Shown one piece after another: positions 55,999-64,000 of a DNA stretch of 64,000 bases. This stretch comes from Actinomycetota bacterium. GTDB lineage: Bacteria; Actinomycetota; Actinomycetes; Mycobacteriales; HKI-0501. Position 1 is the first letter of the stretch. Every line of letters starts with the position of its first letter. The stretch is from assembly GCA_030840805.1 (NCBI GenBank), contig JAVEDU010000038.1, positions 1 to 64,000 on the forward strand, in the 5' to 3' direction. Under the pieces are notes generated by a model, which did no database searches, was not told the origin of the DNA, and saw only the letters and a list, made by a program, of their open reading frames with translations. Made by a program: the position numbers and the translations under genes.

Positions 55999-57758
55999 GT
56001 GCGGTCGCGGCCCGCCCGGGTGCGGGTGAGCCACGCCCGGGTGTCGGCCGGGTCGATGACCGCGTCGATCTCCAGCAGCCGGGCCACGGCGATCGCCTTG
56101 CCGCGCTGGTGGAGGTCGCCCACGCGGGCGTCCAGGACGGCCTGCCGCGCCTCGTCGTCGGGCTGCGCGTCCAGCTCGGCCCGGAAGACGATCCGCGCCG
56201 CGCCCTCCAGCCCCATCGCGCCGAACTCCCCGGTCGGCCAGGACACGGTGGCCAGCGGCCGGCGGAAGCTGCCCCCGCCCATCGCCATCGCCCCGATCCC
56301 GTACCCCTTGCGCAGGCAGACGAGCACCAGCGGCACGGTCAGCGACGCACCGGCGGTCACCATCCGCGCCGCGGCGGCCATCGTGCCGTGCCGCTCACTC
56401 TCCGGCCCCACCATGAAGCCGGGCGTGTCACACAGCGACACGATCGGGAGCCCGAAGCGCTCGCACAGCCCGAGGAAGGCGGCGGCCTTGTCGGCCGCCG
56501 CCGCGTCGATCGCCCCGCCCAGGTGCCGGGGGTCGTTCGCCAGCAGGCCCCAGGAGCGCCCCTCGACCCGGATCAGCGCGGTCACCAGGCCGGGCGCGTA
56601 CTCCCGGCGCAGCTCCAGGACCGAGCCGGTGTCGGCGATCAGCTCGACCGCGGCCCGGACGTCGTACCCCCGCTTGCGGTCGGCGGGCACGACCTCCCGG
56701 AGTCCCGCCTGGTCGCCGGCCGTCCAGTCCGTGACCGTGCCCCCGAGGTGGCCGAGCGCCTGCCGGGCCAGCGCCGTCGCGTGCGCCTCGTCGTCGGCGA
56801 GGAGGTCGACGGCGCCGTTCGCGGCGTGCATCGCGGCGGGGCCGACCTCCTCCGGCCGGCAGGCGCCGAGGCCGCCGGCCTCGATCATCACGGGACCGGC
56901 GAGGCCGAGCGAGCTGCCGTGGGTGGCGATCCGGAGGTCCGCGCAGCCGAACAGCAGGGCGTTGCCGGCGAAGCAGTACCCGGAGTTCACCGCGATCCGT
57001 GGTGCCCGGACCGCGGCGAAGCTCGCGAACGTGTCGAGGTCGAGCGAGGAGAACGCGGCGTCGAGGAAGTCGGTGTCCCCGGGGCGCCCGCCGCCGCCCT
57101 CGGTGTAGAGGACCACCGGCAGGTCCTCGGCGTGGGCGAGCGCGAGGACGCGGTCGGTCTTCTTGTGGTTGAACAGCCCCTGGGTGCCCGCGAGCACCGT
57201 GTAGTCGTACGCGAGGACGGCGGTCCGCGCTCCGTGCACCGAGCCGAACCCGGCGATCAGGCCGTCGGCGGGGGTGGCGGTGACCAGCTCGGCGAGGGGG
57301 CGGATCCGGCGCTGCCCGGCGACGACGAGCTGGCCGTACTCCAGGAACGTGTCCTCGTCGCAGAGGTCGGCGACGTTCTCCCGGGCCGTGCGCAGGCCGC
57401 GGCCGTGGCGCCTGGCGACGGCGGCCGGCCGGTTCGCGTCCAGGGTGGGGGCGAGCGCGGCGTCGAGTTCGGCCAGATCGGTACGCGGCTCCGGGGCGGT
57501 GGCCCCGGGGGCATCCGCCGGTGGGGCAGCACCGTCCGGGGTGCCGTCGAGGTACAGCAGCGGTTCGCCGGCCGCGACGACGCTGCCGGGACGCACCGGC
57601 AACGGTCCGACGACGACCCCGCCCCGCTCCGCGACGACGACGTGCTCCATCTTCATCGACTCCAGCACGGCGAGCTCCTGACCGGCCCGCACGGTGTCAC
57701 CCGCGGCGACGTGGAGGGTGACGACGGTCCCGCGCATCGGTGCGCCGACGTGGATCAT
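55995..57758 (-). CDS. Biotinyl domain fused to acyl-CoA carboxyltransferase
   Basis: This 587-residue protein begins with a biotinyl carrier domain, MIHVGAPMRGTVVTLHVAAGD...LESMKMEHV (biotin Lys K36). From about residue 95 it continues as a carboxyltransferase with both crotonase-like halves (VLYTEGGGGRPGD, GGLGACRPEE, then VSLCDTPGFMVGPESE and VPLVLVCLRKGYGIGAMAM). Usual actinobacterial acyl-CoA carboxylases put the biotinyl domain with the biotin carboxylase; here it is on the carboxyltransferase, and no biotin carboxylase is in the window. The acyl-CoA substrate is unknown. It is transcribed toward the STAS gene and lies next to the IclR gene. Confidence 0.88.
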   Translation of the reverse strand: MIHVGAPMRGTVVTLHVAAGDTVRAGQELAVLESMKMEHVVVAERGGVVVGPLPVRPGSVVAAGEPLLYLDGTPDGAAPPADAPGATAPEPRTDLAELDAALAPTLDANRPAAVARRHGRGLRTARENVADLCDEDTFLEYGQLVVAGQRRIRPLAELVTATPADGLIAGFGSVHGARTAVLAYDYTVLAGTQGLFNHKKTDRVLALAHAEDLPVVLYTEGGGGRPGDTDFLDAAFSSLDLDTFASFAAVRAPRIAVNSGYCFAGNALLFGCADLRIATHGSSLGLAGPVMIEAGGLGACRPEEVGPAAMHAANGAVDLLADDEAHATALARQALGHLGGTVTDWTAGDQAGLREVVPADRKRGYDVRAAVELIADTGSVLELRREYAPGLVTALIRVEGRSWGLLANDPRHLGGAIDAAAADKAAAFLGLCERFGLPIVSLCDTPGFMVGPESERHGTMAAAARMVTAGASLTVPLVLVCLRKGYGIGAMAMGGGSFRRPLATVSWPTGEFGAMGLEGAARIVFRAELDAQPDDEARQAVLDARVGDLHQRGKAIAVARLLEIDAVIDPADTRAWLTRTRAGRDRT

Positions 57759-57787
57759 GCGGTGCACTCTAGGGAGCCGCGCCGATC

Positions 57788-58558
57788 TCAGCCGCGGTGG
57801 CCGAGCTCCGCGCCGATCTGGTCGGCGGCCTTGCGCAGCAGCGGGACGACGTCGGCCCGCAGGGACTCCGCGTTCGAGCGGCCCGAGGAGGTCGAGGAGG
57901 CGAGCGCGGCGACGACCTGACCGCTGCGGTCGCGGATCGGGACGGAGGCGGAGATCAGCCCGTTCTCCAGCTCCTGGTCCACGATGGCGTACCCGGCGGC
58001 GCGGACCTCGGCGAGTGCCTGGCGCAGCCCCTCGCGCGTGGTGATCGTGTGGTCGGTGAACCGGGTCAGCTCGGTGCCCGCGAGGTGACCCTCCACGGCG
58101 GACTCGGCCGACCAGGCCAGCAGCACCTGGCCCATCGAGGTCGCGTGGACGGGCACCCGCGTACCGACCGCAACGTTGATACTCATGATCCGGCGCACGG
58201 GCACCCGGGCGATGTAGACGACCTCGCCGCCGTCGAGCGCCGCGAGGGAGGCGGATTCCTGGGTCTCCTCGGCCAGCGCGAGCAGGTGCGGCTGGGCGAG
58301 CTCCACCAGCGCGTTCGAGGCGAAGTACCGCTGGCCGATCTGCAGGACACGGGGGGTCAGCGCCCACCGGCCCCCCTCGGACCGCACGTAGCCGAGCCGC
58401 TGCAGCGTCAGCAGGATCCGCCGGACCGCGGGCCGGGACAGGCTCGTCTCGGCGGCCAGCTCGGCCAGGGTGGGGTGGGGGTGCCGGTCGTCGAACGCGA
58501 GCAGTACGGCCAGGCCCCGCTCGAGGCTCTGGATGAAATCGCGGTCGTTCTCGCTCAC
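57788..58558 (-). CDS. IclR-family regulator of the phenol/catechol genes
   Basis: This 256-residue regulator has an N-terminal winged helix (DFIQSLERGLAVLLAF, then LAELAAETSLSRPAVRRILLTLQRLGYV) and a C-terminal effector domain (INVAVGTRVPVHATSMGQVLLAW). The FIQSLERG start is typical of the PcaR/PobR/CatR group controlling aromatic-compound genes. It diverges from the phenol/catechol operon, and the gap contains a 15-base palindrome. GTG at 58558 (GAGGGCGGGAG upstream) is preferred; ATG 58582 is the alternative. Inducer unknown, probably a muconate or aromatic acid. Confidence 0.92.
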   Translation of the reverse strand: MSENDRDFIQSLERGLAVLLAFDDRHPHPTLAELAAETSLSRPAVRRILLTLQRLGYVRSEGGRWALTPRVLQIGQRYFASNALVELAQPHLLALAEETQESASLAALDGGEVVYIARVPVRRIMSINVAVGTRVPVHATSMGQVLLAWSAESAVEGHLAGTELTRFTDHTITTREGLRQALAEVRAAGYAIVDQELENGLISASVPIRDRSGQVVAALASSTSSGRSNAESLRADVVPLLRKAADQIGAELGHRG

Positions 58559-58575
58559 ACTCCCGCCCTCGTCTC

Positions 58576-58604
58576 TTGACATCGGTTGTGACCCACTGCA
58601 CAGT
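58576..58604 (+). promoter_or_regulatory. Candidate promoter of the phenol/catechol operon
   Basis: A perfect TTGACA (58576-58581) is followed after 17 bases by CACAGT (58599-58604), a poor -10. The palindrome at 58633-58647 would lie about 20 bases downstream of the start point. Confidence 0.35.
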
Positions 58605-58632
58605 CGGGACCCGAACGCAATGCGGGCGGCTC

Positions 58633-58647
58633 GTACGCACAGCGTAC
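58633..58647. promoter_or_regulatory. Palindromic operator candidate for the IclR regulator
   Basis: GTACGC-ACA-GCGTAC is a perfect 6-3-6 palindrome between the IclR gene and the operon, 16 bases before the flavin reductase start. It has the same 15-base geometry as PcaR/PobR-type sites of IclR regulators. Confidence 0.6.
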
Positions 58648-58662
58648 ACCTGGAGGCGTGCT

Positions 58663-59235
58663 GTGGCACTCGATCCGAACGAACTCCGAGCCTGTTTCGG
58701 ACGCTTCGCCACCGGCGTCACCGTCGTGACGTGCGCCGGTGACGCCGGTCGCCCGCACGGCGCGACCGTCAACGCGTTCACCGCGGTGTCGCTGGATCCG
58801 GCCCTGTGCCAGGTCACGCTCACCCGATCGTCCCGGGCGGCTCGGTACCTCGACGGCGCCCCGTTCACCGTCAACATCCTGGCGGCGGACCAGCTCGGTG
58901 TCGCCGTGCACTTCGCGGGGCGGCCGAGGGAGACCGAACCGGTGTGGGCGCCCGGCGCCGCCGCACCGGTGCTCGCCGGCACGGCCGCCACGATCTCGTG
59001 CGCGCCGTGGCGCAGGTACGACGGCGGAGACCACCTCCTCGTGCTCGGTGAGGTCACCGGCATCACGGTCACCGACCGGCCGCCGCTGCTGTTCTTTGGT
59101 GGACAGTTCCACCAGCTCGGCGAGCGTTCACACGGTTCGCCGTGGCTGGGTTCGCTCGACTGCCCGTCCAGCGGCTGGTTCCAGCCGGAGACGACCTTCA
59201 CACCGCGGCGGCGTTCCGCGCCGCTCGCGGGCTGA
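58663..59235 (+). CDS. Flavin reductase component of the phenol monooxygenase
   Basis: This 190-residue protein belongs to the FMN-binding split-barrel flavin reductases (HpaC/PheA2 type): [36 protein letters not shown] and the later [16 protein letters not shown] are family features. It would supply reduced FAD to the next gene's oxygenase. GTG 58663 is chosen, with GGAGG at 58652-58656. It is the first gene of the operon, directly after the palindrome. Confidence 0.9.
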   Translation: MALDPNELRACFGRFATGVTVVTCAGDAGRPHGATVNAFTAVSLDPALCQVTLTRSSRAARYLDGAPFTVNILAADQLGVAVHFAGRPRETEPVWAPGAAAPVLAGTAATISCAPWRRYDGGDHLLVLGEVTGITVTDRPPLLFFGGQFHQLGERSHGSPWLGSLDCPSSGWFQPETTFTPRRRSAPLAG

Positions 59236-59266
59236 CCCGTACCTCCCACTCGAAGAAGGTGCACGG

Positions 59267-61709
<2,443 letters not shown>

Positions 61710-61716
61710 GTGATCG

Positions 61717-61750
61717 GCCGGCCGGTGCGGGACCTCCCGTACCGGCCGGC
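61717..61750 (+). promoter_or_regulatory. Intercistronic hairpin between catA and catB
   Basis: 61717-61732 pairs with 61735-61750 (GCCGGCCGGTGCGGGA with its complement, one G-U pair). There is no T-run. It could stabilise the upstream message or partly terminate transcription, changing the ratio of catA to catBC. Confidence 0.7.
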
Positions 61751-61771
61751 GCCACGAGACGGAGACTGCAC

Positions 61772-62893
61772 ATGAGCGACAAGCGCGTCGAGCGCCTCGA
61801 GACCACGATCCTGGACGTGCCGCTGCGCCGTCCGCACCGCTTCGCCCGGGCGAGCATGGACGCGCAGCCCATGCTCCTCGTCCGGGTCCACACCGCGGGC
61901 GGCGTGACCGGGATCGGCGAGGGCGTCGTGCCCGGCGGCCCGTGGTGGGGCGGCGAGTCGGTCGAGACGATGAAGGCGATCGTCGACACCTACCTGGCGC
62001 CGGTCGTGGTGGGCCAGGAGGTGGACCGGATCGCCGACATCCAGCAGCGGATGCACGACGTGTCCGCGGAGAACCTGTTCGCCAAGGCGGCCGTCGAGGT
62101 CGCCCTGCACGACGCCTGGGGCCGGACGCTCGGCGTACCGGTGCACACGCTGCTCGGCGGCCTCGCCCGCGACTCGATCGCGGTCACCTGGGCGCTCGGC
62201 ACCGAGGAGGCCGGTGTCGTCGTCGACGAGGCGCTGGAGAAGCTGGACTCCGGGCAGCACCACAGCTTCAAGCTGAAGATGGGCGCGCAGTCCCCGGAGG
62301 ACGACACCCGGCGCATCGTCGAGATCGCCTCGAAACTCGCCTGCCGGGCCGGTGTACGCGTCGACCTCAACGCCCGCTGGGACCGCCTCACCTCGCTGAG
62401 GTACCTGCCCCGGCTCGTGGAGGCGGGCGTCGAGCTGATCGAGCAACCCGTGCCGGCCGAGGACATCGAGGGGATGGTCGCGATCAACGCCGCCCTGCCG
62501 ATCCCGGTGATGGCGGACGAGAGCCTGCGCACGCCGCGGGACGCGTACCGGCTCGCCCGGCTGGGGGCCGCGGACGTCTACTCGCTGAAGACCACCAAGT
62601 CCGGCGGGCTGCGCAACACCCGGATGATCGCCGACGTCGCCGCGGCGGCCGCGATCCCGTGTCACGGGGGCACGGCGATCGAGGGGCCGATCGGCACGGC
62701 CGGCTCCCTGCACCTCGCCTGCGCGCTGCCGAACGTCACGTTCGGCAGCGAGCTGTTCGGACCGCTGCTCATGCGCGAGGAGCTGCTCACCACGCCGCTG
62801 GAGTACCGCGACGGCCACCTGCACCTCCCGTCCGGACCCGGCCTGGGCGTGGAGCTGGACCCCGACGCGGTCGCGAAGTTCACGAGGAGCTGA
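61772..62893 (+). CDS. catB: Muconate cycloisomerase
   Basis: The enzyme turns cis,cis-muconate into muconolactone. The 373-residue enolase-superfamily protein has the catalytic K167 and K169 (FKLKMG), the metal ligands D198 (VDLNARW), E224 (LIEQPV) and D249 (VMADES), and K273 (SLKTTKSGG), at the same numbers as in the Pseudomonas enzyme. The ATG at 61772 follows GACGGAGACT. catC begins four bases past its stop. Confidence 0.96.
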   Translation: MSDKRVERLETTILDVPLRRPHRFARASMDAQPMLLVRVHTAGGVTGIGEGVVPGGPWWGGESVETMKAIVDTYLAPVVVGQEVDRIADIQQRMHDVSAENLFAKAAVEVALHDAWGRTLGVPVHTLLGGLARDSIAVTWALGTEEAGVVVDEALEKLDSGQHHSFKLKMGAQSPEDDTRRIVEIASKLACRAGVRVDLNARWDRLTSLRYLPRLVEAGVELIEQPVPAEDIEGMVAINAALPIPVMADESLRTPRDAYRLARLGAADVYSLKTTKSGGLRNTRMIADVAAAAAIPCHGGTAIEGPIGTAGSLHLACALPNVTFGSELFGPLLMREELLTTPLEYRDGHLHLPSGPGLGVELDPDAVAKFTRS

Positions 62894-62897
62894 GCCG

Positions 62898-63173
62898 ATG
62901 CTGTTCCTGGTCAAGATGGACGTGGCCATCCCGTACGACCTCGATCCCGCCGAGCGCACGCGCCTGCTGGCGGAGGAGAAGGCGCGCGCCCGGCAGCTCC
63001 AGCGGGACGGCGTCTGGGTGCACCTGTGGCGGGTCGCCGGGCAGTACGCCAACTACAGCGTGCTGGACGTGGCGTCGCCCGACGAGCTCCACGAGGTCCT
63101 GTGGAGCCTGCCGCTGTTCCCGTTCATGACCATCGAGGTGACGGCGCTGGCACGGCACCCGTCGGCGATCTGA
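62898..63173 (+). CDS. catC: Muconolactone delta-isomerase
   Basis: The enzyme converts muconolactone to 3-oxoadipate enol-lactone, the end point of the catechol branch here. The 91-residue protein has the family start MLFLVKMDVAIPYDL and LWRVAGQYANYSVLDVASPDELHEVLWSLPLFPFM; it forms a decamer in known cases. GAGGAG lies upstream of the ATG. The following pcaD step is not in the window. It ends three bases before the stop of the convergent SDR gene. Confidence 0.95.
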   Translation: MLFLVKMDVAIPYDLDPAERTRLLAEEKARARQLQRDGVWVHLWRVAGQYANYSVLDVASPDELHEVLWSLPLFPFMTIEVTALARHPSAI

Positions 63174-63176
63174 GCC

Positions 63177-64000
63177 TCACCAGGCGGCGGGCGCGTAGTC
63201 CTTCAGGAAGCAGCCGTACAGATCCTCGCCCGCCTCGCCGCGGACGATCGGGTCGTACACCCGCGCCGCCCCGTCGACGAGGTCCAGCGGGGCGTGGAAG
63301 CCCTCCTCGGCGAGCCGCACCTTCGTCGGGTGCGGCCGTTCGTCGGTGATCCAGCCGGTGTCCACACTGGTCATGAGGATGCCGTCGGACAGCATCTCCT
63401 CGGCGCTCGTGCGGGTGAGCATGTTCAGCGCGGCCTTGGCCATGTTGGTGTGCGGGTGCCCGGGTCCCTTGTACGCGCGGCTGAACTGACCCTCCATCGC
63501 GGACACGTTCACAATGTATTTCCGGCGCGCCCGCGCCGCGGCCATGGCCGGGCGGAGGCGGCTCACCAGGATGAACGGCGCGGTCTGGTTGCAGAGCTGG
63601 ACCTCCAGCAGCTCCATCGCGTCGACCTCGTCCACGCGCTGGACCCAGCTGTTGACCTCGTGCAGGTCCGGGACCAGGCCGCCCGCGTCGATGGCGGTCC
63701 GGGCCGCGATCCGTTCCAGGGACGCCGATCCCGCGGTGAGCGCCAGGCCGGTCAGCGCGGCCGGGGTCAGCGCATCGGGGGACGGGTGCTCGGACAGCGA
63801 CCGGGTCAGCGCCGCCGGATGGGCGTCGCTGGTGTGCCCGAACGTCAGCATCTCCGGCAGTGGACCGGACGGGAGCGGCGCGGACTCCGCCTCGGCGAGC
63901 GGCGCGTAGGAGCCGGGGGAGCGGCGGACGGTCTGCGCGGCGTTGTTGACCAGGATGTCCAGCGGTCCCTGCTCGGCCACCGCGTCGGCCAGGCCCACGA
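63177..64000 (-). CDS. Short-chain dehydrogenase/reductase-like protein (N-terminus beyond window)
   Basis: The 274 residues seen are the C-terminal part; the nucleotide-binding start lies beyond the right edge. The NNAA motif of SDRs is present (LDILVNNAAQ). A long loop follows before the active-site region. The catalytic Tyr of the usual YxxxK is Thr here: GPGHPHTNMAKAALNMLTRT, with the Ser in VNVSAMEG. So either Thr substitutes or the enzyme is inactive or unusual. It converges on catC and is probably not part of the catechol operon. Confidence 0.8.
   Translation of the reverse strand, partial: VGLADAVAEQGPLDILVNNAAQTVRRSPGSYAPLAEAESAPLPSGPLPEMLTFGHTSDAHPAALTRSLSEHPSPDALTPAALTGLALTAGSASLERIAARTAIDAGGLVPDLHEVNSWVQRVDEVDAMELLEVQLCNQTAPFILVSRLRPAMAAARARRKYIVNVSAMEGQFSRAYKGPGHPHTNMAKAALNMLTRTSAEEMLSDGILMTSVDTGWITDERPHPTKVRLAEEGFHAPLDLVDGAARVYDPIVRGEAGEDLYGCFLKDYAPAAW

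Overview
This is a 64 kb stretch of a very GC-rich, densely coded actinobacterial chromosome. I count about 57 protein genes, with no rRNA, tRNA, CRISPR array or transposase seen and no gene-free stretch longer than about 240 bases. Many genes start at GTG, and neighbours are often coupled through 4-base ATGA/GTGA overlaps. Gene content and order recall Mycobacterium/Pseudonocardiales relatives: the GlgE pathway, a collinear counterpart of the M. tuberculosis Rv3024c-Rv3041c region, and a mycothiol-type DsbA protein. A Pseudonocardia-like organism is my best guess, but this is an inference. Family and synteny comparisons were made from memory, without alignments.

Region 1 (1-13.2 kb) is alpha-glucan metabolism. 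A minus-strand operon glgE-treS-mak-glgB turns trehalose into maltose, maltose-1-phosphate, linear glucan and branched glucan. It is divergent from glgP (phosphorylase). After an MBL-fold protein comes glgX (debranching). glgA and glgC are absent here.

Region 2 (13.2-33.6 kb) starts with an ABC exporter and a second ABC ATPase. It then follows the mycobacterial Rv3041c-Rv3024c order: ABC ATPase, enoyl-CoA hydratase, methyltransferase, hexapeptide acyltransferase, glucosyltransferase, GH57, methyltransferase, fixA, fixB, cysteine desulfurase and mnmA. In mycobacteria part of this set makes methylglucose lipopolysaccharide (MGLP). Genes not in the remembered order sit between these: a copper monooxygenase-like (PHM-type) lipoprotein, an IlvG-like TPP enzyme, an endonuclease/exonuclease/phosphatase (EEP) protein, a DinB protein and a DUF885 protein.

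Region 3 (33.6-47 kb) holds housekeeping and stress genes: YchJ-like, HtrA-like protease, F420-type reductase, CinA-C, DsbA-like, rhodanese, a GAF-PAS-PAS-GGDEF-EAL protein, FhuF-like, aldo/keto reductase, thioesterase, acyl-CoA dehydrogenase with a divergent TetR regulator, methionine aminopeptidase and DUF5996.

Region 4 (47-54.5 kb) is an osmoprotection operon: choline dehydrogenase betA (one-base frameshift), betaine aldehyde dehydrogenase betB, and a glycine betaine ABC importer (ATPase, fused double permease, lipoprotein receptor).

Region 5 (54.5-64 kb) holds a quinone reductase, a STAS protein and a biotinyl-carboxyltransferase fusion, then a phenol/catechol operon (flavin reductase, phenol-type monooxygenase, catA, catB, catC) divergent from an IclR regulator. 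An SDR protein runs off the right edge.

The most unusual signals are: a family of about 60-base nested palindromes placed at the 3' ends of genes (five copies, one supplying the tetR stop codon); the PHM-type copper enzyme inside the MGLP-like block; the betA frameshift with a coupled 23-codon upstream ORF; and a 6-3-6 palindrome in front of the phenol/catechol operon.
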